From an uncultured Caryophanales bacterium (GTDB lineage Bacteria; Bacillota_I; Bacilli_A; RFN20; CAG-288), in NCBI GenBank assembly GCA_937896065.1, contig CALBLI010000049.1, positions 1 through 64,000 on the forward strand: a stretch of 64,000 bases of DNA, written 5' to 3'. Under the pieces are notes generated by a model, which saw nothing but the letters and a program-made list of their open reading frames with translations, ran no database searches and was not told where the DNA came from. Position 1 is the stretch's first letter; each line of letters begins with the position of its first letter. The translations under genes and the position numbers were made by a program. This document shows, piece by piece, positions 43,444-53,079 of this stretch.

Positions 43444-45084
43444 ATGAAAACAAATCTTATACTGATGAGCACTGGTGCTACTGCTGGTCTTTCAATTGCA
43501 ATTACTTTTATAGTTACTGCTCTTATTGCTGGTGTTGCTTTTTATTTTTACCATAGAAAGCAAACAAACAATCAATTTAAAGTTGATAAAGAAGCAAATA
43601 AAATCATAACTGATGCTAATAATAAAGCCAGTGAAATTATAAGTAATGCTGAAAAAGAAGCTAAAAGCAAAGGTGAAGAAATTAAAGCCAACTTCTTGCA
43701 TGAATTTGATGAAAAGAAAGCTTATTTAAATGAGGCTGAACAAAAAATTGTTGCTAAACAAGATATCCTAGATAAAAAAGAACTTGTTTTAGATAAGAAG
43801 GAAGAATCACTTATCACTAAAGAAAACATCTTAGAAGAAAGAAAAATTGATTTGGATAATCAATTTAAAACAGTGAGTGATAAACAACAGCTTCTTGATG
43901 ATAAGAAAGTTGAGCTTCAAAATAGAATTGATGAAGTCTTATCTCAACTTGAAAAAGTTTCTCATATGTCTATTGATGAAGCTAAAGACGAACTCATGAA
44001 AAGAGTTGAAGAAAAAGAAGTTAAAAAAATTGCTCTTTATAAGGAACAGATGGAAGAACAAGCCCAAAATGAAGCTGAAGATAGAGCTAAAACATTGCTT
44101 GCTCTTTCGCTTGAAAAATACGCACAAGAAGTCACAACTGAACATTCTACTTCAACTGTCGGTTTACCAAACGATGAAATGAAAGGTAGAATCATCGGGC
44201 GTGAAGGAAGAAACATCAAATCAATGGAACAATTGTTTGGAGTCTCTTTAATCATTGATGATACTCCAGAAACAATAACCGTTTCTTGCTTCGACCCTAT
44301 AAGAAGAGAAAAAGCCAAGTTAACATTAGAAGCTTTGATTAAAGATGGAAGAATTCAACCAGGTAGAATTGAAGAACTCTATCAAAAAATTTCAACTGAA
44401 TTTGATGAATCACTTAAAAGAATTGGTGAGCAAACAATCTTCAAACTTGGTTTACCTCGTATTTCTCCTAATTTGCTTATTTATATTGGTAGACTCAAAT
44501 ATAGAACCAGTTATGGTCAGAATGTTTTAGATCATTCTATTCAAGTTGCATATTTATCATCTGTTATGGCAAGTGAATTAGGATTAGATCCAATTCTTGC
44601 AAAAAGAGCAGGTTTACTCCATGATATTGGTAAATCAATCGATTGTGAAATGGAAGGAAGCCATGTTCAATTAGGTAGAGATTTAGCTAAAAAATATGGT
44701 GAGAGCGATGAAGTTATCAACGCTATTGAATCACACCATGGCGATGTAGAAAAGAAATATTTGATTTCTGAAATTGTTACTGCTGCTGATACTTTATCAG
44801 CTGCTAGACCAGGTGCAAGAAGTGAAACCTTAGAGACATATATCAAGAGACTTGAAGCTATTGAAGACATATGTAAAAGTTATGATGGTGTTCAATCATC
44901 ATATGCCTTACAATCAGGTAGAGATGTCCGTGTAATGGTTGTACCTGAAAAAATATCCGACGAAGATGCTAAGGTCATTGCAAGTCAAATAAAAGATCGC
45001 ATTGAAAACGAGGTCAATATTCCTGGCCAAATCAAAATCACCGTTATCAGAGAAATGAGGGCTGTTGAAATTGCCAAAAAATAA
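43444..45084 (+). CDS. rny: Ribonuclease Y
   Basis: The 546-aa endoribonuclease has an N-terminal membrane anchor (about 13-36), a long coiled coil (about 45-225), a KH domain (about 235-300) with GRIIGREGRNIKSME, and an HD domain starting at His364 with HDIGKS (393-398). It initiates mRNA decay at the membrane. The coiled coil is slightly longer than usual (typical total about 520). It is followed by ymdB, as in Bacillus. The RicA-like protein encoded at 48333-48650 belongs to the complex that modulates RNase Y. Confidence 0.97.
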   Translation: MKTNLILMSTGATAGLSIAITFIVTALIAGVAFYFYHRKQTNNQFKVDKEANKIITDANNKASEIISNAEKEAKSKGEEIKANFLHEFDEKKAYLNEAEQKIVAKQDILDKKELVLDKKEESLITKENILEERKIDLDNQFKTVSDKQQLLDDKKVELQNRIDEVLSQLEKVSHMSIDEAKDELMKRVEEKEVKKIALYKEQMEEQAQNEAEDRAKTLLALSLEKYAQEVTTEHSTSTVGLPNDEMKGRIIGREGRNIKSMEQLFGVSLIIDDTPETITVSCFDPIRREKAKLTLEALIKDGRIQPGRIEELYQKISTEFDESLKRIGEQTIFKLGLPRISPNLLIYIGRLKYRTSYGQNVLDHSIQVAYLSSVMASELGLDPILAKRAGLLHDIGKSIDCEMEGSHVQLGRDLAKKYGESDEVINAIESHHGDVEKKYLISEIVTAADTLSAARPGARSETLETYIKRLEAIEDICKSYDGVQSSYALQSGRDVRVMVVPEKISDEDAKVIASQIKDRIENEVNIPGQIKITVIREMRAVEIAKK

Positions 45085-45892
45085 TGTTCGTGTCCTCTTT
45101 CTAGGCGATATTGTTGGACCTATTGGAAGAAGAGTAGTCAAATATTATCTTAATTACTATAAAGAAAAAGAAAATATTGATTTTGTAATTGCTAATGGTG
45201 AAAACGCAACACATGGTCGTGGAATTTCATTTAACCATTATAATGAATTGATTAATTCAGGAGTTGATTGTTTGACATCTGGTAATCACTTCTTTGAAAA
45301 TCGTGATTATTTAAAGGATGAATATAATTTTTCATCTATGATTAGACCTATCAATTTTGATGAAGATTGCCCTTTAAAAGGAAGTGAAATCTTCACTTTA
45401 AAAGATAATACTAAAATAAGAGTTTCAAATGCTATAGGAAGAGTTTTTCTAAATCAAGCTCAATATAATCCTTTCTACATGTTATATAATCTAACTAATG
45501 AAGAAGATGTGATTCATATTGTTGATTTTCATGCTGAGGCTACTGCCGAAAAAAGAGTTCTATCTGAATATCTAGATGGCAAAGTTAGTGCTGTTATTGG
45601 AACCCATACTCATGTTCAAACAAATGATGCTAAATTATTAAAAGAAGGTACCTTCTTCTTAACTGACGCTGGCATGAATGGTGAATACGATTCAGTTTTA
45701 GGCACTATAAAAGATAATTCAATCTATAAAACAGTGACTTTAATGCCAGCTAAATTTGAAACAAATGAAACTGGTGATGGTCTATTAAATGGTGTCATCT
45801 TAGACATTGATAAAGAAAGTAAAAAAGTTACCTCCTTTAAACTTTTAAATGAAGTCATTTTAAAAGAAGAACTATACAAAAACAGTTTATGA
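45071..45892 (+). CDS. ymdB: YmdB-family metallophosphoesterase
   Basis: The 273-aa protein is a calcineurin-like phosphoesterase of the YmdB/TIGR00282 family: FLGDIVGPIGRR, IANGENATHGRG, SGNHFFENRDY, VDFHAEATAEK and GTHTHVQTND provide the metal ligands. YmdB acts on 2',3'-cyclic nucleotides and affects RNA turnover and biofilm choice in Bacillus. No ATG exists in frame; a TTG within the end of rny must be used. TTG 45071 has GAGG 10 nt upstream; TTG 45065 is the alternative. Overlap with rny is about 14 nt, implying coupling. Confidence 0.92.
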   Translation: MPKNNVRVLFLGDIVGPIGRRVVKYYLNYYKEKENIDFVIANGENATHGRGISFNHYNELINSGVDCLTSGNHFFENRDYLKDEYNFSSMIRPINFDEDCPLKGSEIFTLKDNTKIRVSNAIGRVFLNQAQYNPFYMLYNLTNEEDVIHIVDFHAEATAEKRVLSEYLDGKVSAVIGTHTHVQTNDAKLLKEGTFFLTDAGMNGEYDSVLGTIKDNSIYKTVTLMPAKFETNETGDGLLNGVILDIDKESKKVTSFKLLNEVILKEELYKNSL

Positions 45893-46404
45893 ATGTAAAA
45901 CTTGTTAAATTATCATATCAATTTAAAGAACATTTATTTGAAATGATGGATGAATGGTATACATATACAAATAGTGATTCACCATTTGCAATCTTTAAAA
46001 ATGATTATCATGATTTTGATAAATATTTGAATGAACTAGAAATCAAATTTGACACTGATGATAAAGTATCTGATTCGGTTTTCTTTCTTTTATATAAAGA
46101 TGATAATAAATTTATTGGTGCTAGTAATATAAGACATAAATTAAATGAATATCTTTTAAATTATGGTGGACATATAGGTGATGGAATAAGACCCACTTAT
46201 CGAAATAAAGGATATGGAAATAAACTTGTTTATCTTTCTTTACAAGAGGCTAAGAAATTGAATATAAATAAAGTTCTTATGACTTGCAATAAAAATAATA
46301 TTGCTTCAAGAAAGACGATTGTTAAAAATGGTGGAATATTTGAAAATGAAATAGTAGAACCATCATCAAATAAAATTATTCAGAGATTCTGGATTAATTT
46401 ATAA
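45889..46404 (+). CDS. GNAT-family N-acetyltransferase
   Basis: The 171-aa protein has the GNAT core, with the acetyl-CoA pyrophosphate motif IRPTYRNKGYGNKL (motif A, near 103-116) and a C-terminal NKNNIASRKTIVKNGG helix. It overlaps ymdB by 4 nt, so it is co-translated with it, but the substrate is unknown. This gene is not part of the usual rny-ymdB-spoVS order and appears to be an insertion. Confidence 0.88.
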   Translation: MNVKLVKLSYQFKEHLFEMMDEWYTYTNSDSPFAIFKNDYHDFDKYLNELEIKFDTDDKVSDSVFFLLYKDDNKFIGASNIRHKLNEYLLNYGGHIGDGIRPTYRNKGYGNKLVYLSLQEAKKLNINKVLMTCNKNNIASRKTIVKNGGIFENEIVEPSSNKIIQRFWINL

Positions 46405-46537
46405 AAAACTTTTTATTTTAACTATAAGTTTGATATATATTTTACTCTGTTATTTTTATACTACCCTCTAAAATATAGAATTAAACTCTTAATTATTATA
46501 TAATTAAAGGTGTCGTTTTATAAACAGGGGTGAAATT

Positions 46538-46885
46538 ATGGAAACATTAAAAGTATGTAAAACAACTAACATTCATGCTCTAGCTGGTGCTATTGCTTCT
46601 AATTTAAGAATCAATGATGAAGTTCTTATATCTGTCATCGGAGCAAATTGTCTTTATCAAGCTACTAAAGCAATTATTTTGGCTCGCAAATTTTTGCAAA
46701 GTGATGAAAATCCTAGTGATATTATACTTTTCCCTAAATATGCCAGTCAAAAAGTAGCAAGTGACAAATATGAAGATCAAAGAATGATTACTTCTATTTC
46801 ACTGCATCTTAAAAAATGCGAATTTAAAGAAGAGAATAAATTAGAAACAAGCAATGTATCTAATATAAAAAATGAGGAAAATTAA
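46538..46885 (+). CDS. spoVS: SpoVS-family (Alba-like) protein
   Basis: The 115-aa protein matches stage V sporulation protein S: METLKVCKTTNIHALAGAIA, then VIGANCLYQATKAIILARKF. It carries a roughly 30-residue polar C-terminal extension beyond the usual 86 aa. SpoVS-like proteins have an Alba-like fold and probably bind nucleic acids; they also occur in non-sporulating bacteria. No other sporulation gene is in the window. GGGG lies about 8 nt before the ATG, and the 133-bp upstream gap may hold its own promoter. Confidence 0.9.
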   Translation: METLKVCKTTNIHALAGAIASNLRINDEVLISVIGANCLYQATKAIILARKFLQSDENPSDIILFPKYASQKVASDKYEDQRMITSISLHLKKCEFKEENKLETSNVSNIKNEEN

Positions 46886-46894
46886 TAGACATAA

Positions 46895-48340
46895 ATGAAA
46901 ACTGAAATCATATCTTTACCAAATCAAAAGGAAGCTAGTAAGAAAACAAAACTTGATTATAACAATTTAAAAGTCATGCTTCCTTCCTCTTTTTTGATGG
47001 ATTGGGGAAAAAATAAAAAGTTCTGTATCAGAACTTACGGGTGCCAGGCTAATGTTAGAGATTCTGAGATAATTAGAAATTATCTTTTAGATATTGGTAT
47101 GACTGAACAAGATGATTTTTTAGGTGCTGATTTTGTTTTATTTAACACGTGTGCTGTTAGAGAAAATGCTGAAAATCATCTATATGGTGAACTTGGTTTA
47201 TGCAAAAATTCTTATTTAAAAAATAAAGATATGATCATTGCAGTTTGTGGATGCGTTGTTCAAGAAGATGAAGCAACTAAATTTATTCTTGATCATATAA
47301 AACATGTTCGACTCATCTTTGGAACAAGCAGAATAAATTCTTTTTATTCAATCTTAGAAGATTCAATAAAATCAAATAAAAGAATAGTCAATGTTTCATC
47401 AAATGATTTTGATGTTTATGAAGAACCAATTGGAAGTAAAGATAGTCGTTTATCAACTATCAAAGCATTTGTCAACATCATGTATGGATGTGATAAATAT
47501 TGTACATATTGTATTGTGCCATATACTCGTGGAAGAGAAAGAAGTAGAAAAGAAGAAGACATTATAAATGAAGTTTTAAAACTCAAAGAATTAGGCTATA
47601 AAGAAGTCACTCTTCTTGGTCAAAACGTTGATGCCTATGGAAAAGATAGAGGTGAAAAATATGCTTTTGCCTCTCTTCTTGAAAAAGTAGCAGCAACTGG
47701 TATTGAAAGAATTAGATTCACAACCCCTTATCCATCTGATTTCAATTCTGAAGTATTCGATGTTATGTCTAAATATAAAAACATCATGCCTTCTATTCAT
47801 ATGCCTCTTCAATCTGGAAGCAATAACATTTTAAAAAAGATGAATAGACGTTATACTAGGGAAGAATATTTAGAAGTTATCAAATCACTGCGTGAAAAAA
47901 TTCCACATGTTTATATAACAACTGATATCATCGTAGGTTTTCCAAATGAAAGTGATCAAGATTTTGAAGATACTTTATCACTTGTTAATGAAGTCAAATA
48001 TGATGCAGCTTTCACATTTATTTATTCAAAAAGACCCGGAACACCTGCTAGTAAATTAATAGATCATATAAGTGATGAAACTAAGCATGCTCGTTTTGAT
48101 AGATTAAAAATCTTAGTTGATTCTTTAACAACATTATCGGCTTCCAAATTTGTTAATAGAGAATGCAAAGTTTTATTTGATACTGTTTCTAAAAAAGATA
48201 AAACTATGATTTCAGGTTATACTGAAGAAGGGAAGCTTGTTCATGTTAAAGGAGATAGTTCACTTCTTGGTCAGATAAAAACAGTTAAAATATTAAATTC
48301 ACATACTTTTTCACTGATAGGAGAAGTTATTGATGAATAA
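46895..48340 (+). CDS. miaB: tRNA-2-methylthio-N6-dimethylallyladenosine synthase MiaB
   Basis: The 481-aa radical-SAM methylthiotransferase adds a methylthio group to i6A37 in tRNAs reading UNN codons. The N-terminal iron-sulfur domain has Cys in RTYGCQANVRDSE, NTCAVRENA and VCGCV; the radical-SAM cluster motif is YGCDKYCTYCIVPYTRGRERSR-like (C-x3-C-x2-C); a TRAM domain ends the protein. Its substrate is made by MiaA, encoded at 53076. The length is slightly above typical. Confidence 0.96.
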   Translation: MKTEIISLPNQKEASKKTKLDYNNLKVMLPSSFLMDWGKNKKFCIRTYGCQANVRDSEIIRNYLLDIGMTEQDDFLGADFVLFNTCAVRENAENHLYGELGLCKNSYLKNKDMIIAVCGCVVQEDEATKFILDHIKHVRLIFGTSRINSFYSILEDSIKSNKRIVNVSSNDFDVYEEPIGSKDSRLSTIKAFVNIMYGCDKYCTYCIVPYTRGRERSRKEEDIINEVLKLKELGYKEVTLLGQNVDAYGKDRGEKYAFASLLEKVAATGIERIRFTTPYPSDFNSEVFDVMSKYKNIMPSIHMPLQSGSNNILKKMNRRYTREEYLEVIKSLREKIPHVYITTDIIVGFPNESDQDFEDTLSLVNEVKYDAAFTFIYSKRPGTPASKLIDHISDETKHARFDRLKILVDSLTTLSASKFVNRECKVLFDTVSKKDKTMISGYTEEGKLVHVKGDSSLLGQIKTVKILNSHTFSLIGEVIDE

Positions 48341-48650
48341 TGAAGAAGAAAAGTTAAAAAAGAAAGCCAATGATTTAGTTTTAGCTTTTGAAACTCTTGA
48401 TTTATATAATGATTACTTACTGCTTAAAAAAGAAGTTGAAACTGATTCATATTTGCAAGGTTTAAAAAGAGATCGTGACACTCTTCAAAAAAAGCTCAAA
48501 TATTTTAAGACTGAAGAGAAAAAAGACGCTTTAAAATTAGCTCAGAAATTAAATGATGAATATAATAATTCACCTTTAGTTATCAATTATTTAGCGATAA
48601 AAAAAGAACTTGAATCTTTGCTTAACTCTTTCACGTGCAGCGATTTTTAG
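48333..48650 (+). CDS. ricA: YlbF/YmcA (Ric) family protein
   Basis: The 105-aa all-helical protein belongs to the Com_YlbF family. In Bacillus, YmcA (RicA) is encoded right after miaB and before mutS, exactly as here. RicA, RicF and RicT form an iron-sulfur complex that acts with RNase Y in mRNA processing and promotes competence and biofilm states. ATG 48333 has GGAG 10 nt upstream and overlaps miaB by 8 nt. I cannot separate RicA from RicF by motif, so the symbol is based on position. Confidence 0.8.
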   Translation: MNNEEEKLKKKANDLVLAFETLDLYNDYLLLKKEVETDSYLQGLKRDRDTLQKKLKYFKTEEKKDALKLAQKLNDEYNNSPLVINYLAIKKELESLLNSFTCSDF

Positions 48651-48664
48651 ATATAATTTTAATC

Positions 48665-51205
48665 ATGAAAAAAGAAATTCAAAATGAAGAAACCATGTCA
48701 CCAATGGTTGTTCAATATTTATCGTTTAAGCAAAAATATAATGATTGCTTGCTCTTTTTTAGAGTAGGTGATTTTTATGAACTATTTTTAGATGATGCTG
48801 TGAAAGCTAGTAAAGAACTTCAGCTTGTTTTAACCAAAAAAGCCAGTGGAAATGGTAACTTCATACCGATGTGTGGAATTCCCCATCATGCTTATTTAAG
48901 CTATGCTAATAAATTGACTTCAAGAGGATATAAAGTTGCTATTTGTGAACAAATAGAAGATCCTAAGGCCACTAAAAAACTTGTCAAAAGAGATGTCATT
49001 CAAATAATAACTCCTGGTGCTAATATCGATAACAATACAAATGAAGCCAATTATATTGCAAGTCTTTCTATTTTTTCTTATGTTGCTTGCATTGCTTATG
49101 CTGATTTACAAACTGGTGAATCTTTTGCTTTAAATTGTGAAAATAGTAAAGAGAAAATTTTAGAAACTCTTCTCTTTATTGATGCTAAAGAACTTGTTGT
49201 ATCTACTTCAATCAGTGCTGACTTGATTTTATTTATTAAGAATAATTCAAACATTGTCATATCATATTTTAATGACACTTCTTCATCAATGAATATTGAA
49301 TATTTATTTGCTAATTTAAAAGATGACAAGCAAATAAATTCTTTCTGTAGACTTTACAATTATTTGACTACTCTCGAAAAAAGAGAGCTGACATATTTTA
49401 AACCTGTCAAATGTATGTCAAATGATAAAAATATGAAATTAAATTATCAAGCTATAACCAATATGGAAGTTTTTAAAACACTTGATGGTAAAACAACTGG
49501 CAGCATTTATTGGCTTTTAAATGAATGTATAACTTCCATGGGTTCAAGATATTTAAAATCTGCTTTATATAAGCCAAAAGCTAATAAAGATGATATTTTA
49601 AAAGTTCAAAATATTGTTTCTTTATTTGTTGATGATTTCATTTTAAGAGAGAAACTCAGAAATGATTTAAAAGATGTCTATGACATGGAAAAACTGATTG
49701 CTAAAATGTCATATGAGAGTGTCAATGGCAAAGATATGCTCCAGCTTAAAAGGTCACTTCAAGTTATTCCAACTTTAAAAAATGATCTTTCGGCTTTAAA
49801 AAATGATGATAGAATCAAAGATATCTATGATAATTTAAAAGATTTCACATCTTTAAGTGAACTTATTGAGAAAGCTATATCTGAAGATTGTCCATTAACT
49901 ATCACTGAAGGTAATATTTTTAAACAAGGATATAATGAGCAACTTGATGAACTATTATCACTTACTGATGATGATAAAAAGTGGCTGAGTGAACTTGAAA
50001 TTAAAGAAAGAGAAAGAACAGGAATTAAAACTTTGCATGTCGGTTATAATCCAGTCTATGGATATTACATTGAAGTATCAGCTGGTCAATTATCAGAAGT
50101 TAAAGAAGAATATGGATATATTAGAAAACAGACTTTAAAAACTGGTGAAAGGTTTATAACTGTTCAACTTAAAGAAAGAGAAGAAAGAATCTTGCGTGCT
50201 AAAGATAATAGAATCGCTTTAGAAACAAAACTTTTTAAAGAATTAAGAAAAATTGTTTCTTCATATTCTTATGATGTACAAATAAGTGCAAATACAATCA
50301 GTATGCTTGATTATTATTTATCACTTGCATATGTTTCAAGTGAAAATAATTATGTTAAACCTGTTTTTTCAGATGATAGAAACATTGAAATTAAAGAAGC
50401 TAGACATCCAATAATTGAAAAAGCTAATCCTGAAAAACTATTTGTTAGAAATGATTATATCTTTTCTAAAGATGATAATGTAATCATCATCACTGGTCCT
50501 AATATGGGTGGTAAATCAACATATATGAAAGAGTTTGGACTTCTTTCATATTTAGCCCAACTAGGCTGTTTTGTTCCTGCTTCATCTTGCACCACCACCA
50601 TTTTTGATTCTATTTGTACCCGCATTGGTGCAAGTGATAATCTTATTAAAGGTCAATCAACTTTCATGACTGAAATGGCTGAAGTTGCTGATGCTTTAAG
50701 AAATGCTAGTTCAAATTCTCTGTTTCTTTTCGACGAAATAGGAAGAGGGACGGCTACATATGATGGTATGTCACTTGCTCAAAGCATCATTGAATATATT
50801 GTCAAATACGTTAAAAATTTGACTTTCTTCTCAACTCATTATCATGAGATAACTAAGCTCTCTGAAAAAATTGAACATGTTAAAAATATCCATTGTATGG
50901 TCAAAGAAAATGATGGTGAAGTAACTTTTTTATATAAAATGAAAGAAGGTAGCATGTCTAAAAGTTATGGTATCAATGTTGCTAAGTTAGCTTCTCTTCC
51001 TGATGAAGTTATAAATAGAGCAACTGATTTGCTTTATTTTTTAGAGAACAATAAAACAATTGATAAATCAATTACTAAAGAAATTAAACCAGTATCTGAT
51101 AAAAATGATGAAGTTATTTCAAAATTAAAAAAACTTGATCCTTTATCTTTATCACCTCTTGATGCTTTGAATTATCTTATCAATTTAAAGAAGGAAATCA
51201 AATAA
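48665..51205 (+). CDS. mutS: DNA mismatch repair protein MutS
   Basis: The 846-aa protein has the mismatch-binding domain with RVGDFYELF (the Phe-x-Glu motif, FYE), connector, lever and clamp domains, and the ATPase core TGPNMGGKSTYMKE (Walker A), FDEIGRGTA (Walker B region) and STHYHE. It recognises mismatches and recruits MutL. I prefer ATG 48665; ATG 48695 (MSPMVVQYL) is also possible. An upstream in-frame extension to 48635 lies within ricA and is unlikely. It shares one base with mutL. Confidence 0.97.
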   Translation: MKKEIQNEETMSPMVVQYLSFKQKYNDCLLFFRVGDFYELFLDDAVKASKELQLVLTKKASGNGNFIPMCGIPHHAYLSYANKLTSRGYKVAICEQIEDPKATKKLVKRDVIQIITPGANIDNNTNEANYIASLSIFSYVACIAYADLQTGESFALNCENSKEKILETLLFIDAKELVVSTSISADLILFIKNNSNIVISYFNDTSSSMNIEYLFANLKDDKQINSFCRLYNYLTTLEKRELTYFKPVKCMSNDKNMKLNYQAITNMEVFKTLDGKTTGSIYWLLNECITSMGSRYLKSALYKPKANKDDILKVQNIVSLFVDDFILREKLRNDLKDVYDMEKLIAKMSYESVNGKDMLQLKRSLQVIPTLKNDLSALKNDDRIKDIYDNLKDFTSLSELIEKAISEDCPLTITEGNIFKQGYNEQLDELLSLTDDDKKWLSELEIKERERTGIKTLHVGYNPVYGYYIEVSAGQLSEVKEEYGYIRKQTLKTGERFITVQLKEREERILRAKDNRIALETKLFKELRKIVSSYSYDVQISANTISMLDYYLSLAYVSSENNYVKPVFSDDRNIEIKEARHPIIEKANPEKLFVRNDYIFSKDDNVIIITGPNMGGKSTYMKEFGLLSYLAQLGCFVPASSCTTTIFDSICTRIGASDNLIKGQSTFMTEMAEVADALRNASSNSLFLFDEIGRGTATYDGMSLAQSIIEYIVKYVKNLTFFSTHYHEITKLSEKIEHVKNIHCMVKENDGEVTFLYKMKEGSMSKSYGINVAKLASLPDEVINRATDLLYFLENNKTIDKSITKEIKPVSDKNDEVISKLKKLDPLSLSPLDALNYLINLKKEIK

Positions 51206-53079
51206 TGTCTGATATCAAATTGATGGATGAGAAATTAGCTAATCTCATTGCTGCTGGCGAAGTTATTGAACGCCCTTCATCAGTCATCAAAGAATTAGTT
51301 GAAAATTCAATCGATGCTAAAAGCACTAGTATTTTTATAGGTGTTCTTGATGCTGGACGAAAAGAAATATATGTTAAAGATAATGGAACTGGAATGGATA
51401 GAAATGATGCTATTAATTGTTTTTTAAGACACGCATCAAGTAAAGTCAAAAGTGAATTCGACTTAAATCATATAAGAACATTAGGTTTTAGAGGCGAAGC
51501 TATTCCTTCAATTGCAGCGGTAAGCAAAGTTGAACTTATCACTTCTCTTCATAATGATGTTGGAAGCAGAGTGATTTCAATCCCTAATAAAGAGCTTGAA
51601 ATTTCAAATGCGGCTATTATGGGTGGTACTTCATTTAAAGTTAGTGATTTATTTTATAATACACCTGCTAGATTAAAATATTTAAAATCCAATCAAGTTG
51701 AAGTTTCTTCAATTATTGAAACTGTTGAACATTTAGCATTGTCATTTCCTAGTATTGCATTTGAACTATCAATCGATAATAAAACATATTTCAAAACCAA
51801 TGGTCGAGGAAATCTTTTAGAATGTATTTCTAAAATATATGGAAACGATATTGTATCTTCTTTATATCCTGTAAGTTATCAATCAGTTATTTTTTCATTT
51901 GATGGCTATATTGCTAAACCAGAAATCAATTATTCTAAAAAATATCGAATAATTACTTTTTTAAATCAAAGATATATTTATAATTTTAAATTTACTAAAG
52001 CTATTTGTGATTCATATCTTGATTATTTGCCGCCACTGCGATATCCATTTGCTATCATCAATTTTAAACTAGATTCATCGCTTGTTGATGTAAATGTTCA
52101 TCCTTCTAAAAAAGAAGTCCGTATCTCATTAGAAGATGATATTATTAAAGAATTAAAAAATCAAATTTTGCTTACTCTTCAAAATAGAAGACCCCTTTAT
52201 GATTCATCAAGCGATATTAAAAGTAAACATGATCTAAAAATAGATGATGAAGCTTTCTTAACATTAGATGAAGAAGAAAAAAAAGATGACAATTCTTTAT
52301 ATAATGAATTCGATAAGAAAGAAGTATACAAGCCTCAAAGTTTGAATTTCCAACCAACATTTGAAAGAGCACAAACAATCTTTAGTCAACCATCGAATAA
52401 TATTTCAAACACATCTAAAAACATTGATATTCCTATGGCATCTTATAGTGCAGCTAATTATTATCAAACTATCTTTGATAACTTGACTTCTTTTTCTCTT
52501 GCTGACATGCATCCACTTGGTCAAGTTATGCACACTTATATTATCTGTGATAGTGATGATGGACTTTACTTAATTGACCAACATGCAGCAGCTGAAAGAA
52601 TCAATTATGAAAAAACAGAAGCATTATTTAGAGCTATTAAAAAAAGAGCAATTCCTTTAATTCCAATTACATATGATATGACTTTCAAAGAATATTCTAA
52701 CTTTGATGATAAACATATAGAGGAACTTGACAATTTAGGTATAAAAGTTGAAATTTTTGGAGATAAAACATTAAAAGTAATTGAGGTGCCTGTCTTTTTA
52801 ACTGATAGTGATGATGAAATCCTCATCAAAGACATCATCTCTTCTTGCTTAAATGATAGCAAGGTTGATCCAATTGAACTTCTTCATTTAACAATTGCTA
52901 ATATTGCATGTAAAAAATCAATTAAAGCTAATAAGGTGATGAGCATTTTTGAAATGGAAGGATTAATTAAGGATTTGGCAAAATGTAAAAATCCTTCCAA
53001 TTGTCCGCATGGTAGACCAACACTCATCAAGTTGTCTAAAAAAGACATTGAAAAGATATTCAGGAGGAGCGGATTTTGA
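51205..53079 (+). CDS. mutL: DNA mismatch repair protein MutL
   Basis: The 624-aa GHKL ATPase starts with IKLMDEKLANLIAAGEVIERP, has ELVENSIDA, DNGTGMD, and TLGFRGEAIPSIA. The C-terminal domain begins near 425, with the putative endonuclease metal motif DQHAAAERINYE and CKKSIKANKV plus CPHGRPTLI near the end, so it probably nicks DNA like Bacillus MutL. A variable linker (about 335-420) is Ser/Asn-rich. The stop overlaps the miaA start by 4 nt. Confidence 0.97.
   Translation: MSDIKLMDEKLANLIAAGEVIERPSSVIKELVENSIDAKSTSIFIGVLDAGRKEIYVKDNGTGMDRNDAINCFLRHASSKVKSEFDLNHIRTLGFRGEAIPSIAAVSKVELITSLHNDVGSRVISIPNKELEISNAAIMGGTSFKVSDLFYNTPARLKYLKSNQVEVSSIIETVEHLALSFPSIAFELSIDNKTYFKTNGRGNLLECISKIYGNDIVSSLYPVSYQSVIFSFDGYIAKPEINYSKKYRIITFLNQRYIYNFKFTKAICDSYLDYLPPLRYPFAIINFKLDSSLVDVNVHPSKKEVRISLEDDIIKELKNQILLTLQNRRPLYDSSSDIKSKHDLKIDDEAFLTLDEEEKKDDNSLYNEFDKKEVYKPQSLNFQPTFERAQTIFSQPSNNISNTSKNIDIPMASYSAANYYQTIFDNLTSFSLADMHPLGQVMHTYIICDSDDGLYLIDQHAAAERINYEKTEALFRAIKKRAIPLIPITYDMTFKEYSNFDDKHIEELDNLGIKVEIFGDKTLKVIEVPVFLTDSDDEILIKDIISSCLNDSKVDPIELLHLTIANIACKKSIKANKVMSIFEMEGLIKDLAKCKNPSNCPHGRPTLIKLSKKDIEKIFRRSGF

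Noticed and set aside
48635..48664. Longer MutS start reading through from 48635
   Set aside because: It lies inside the ricA-like gene and adds residues not seen in MutS proteins; ATG 48665 fits the family.
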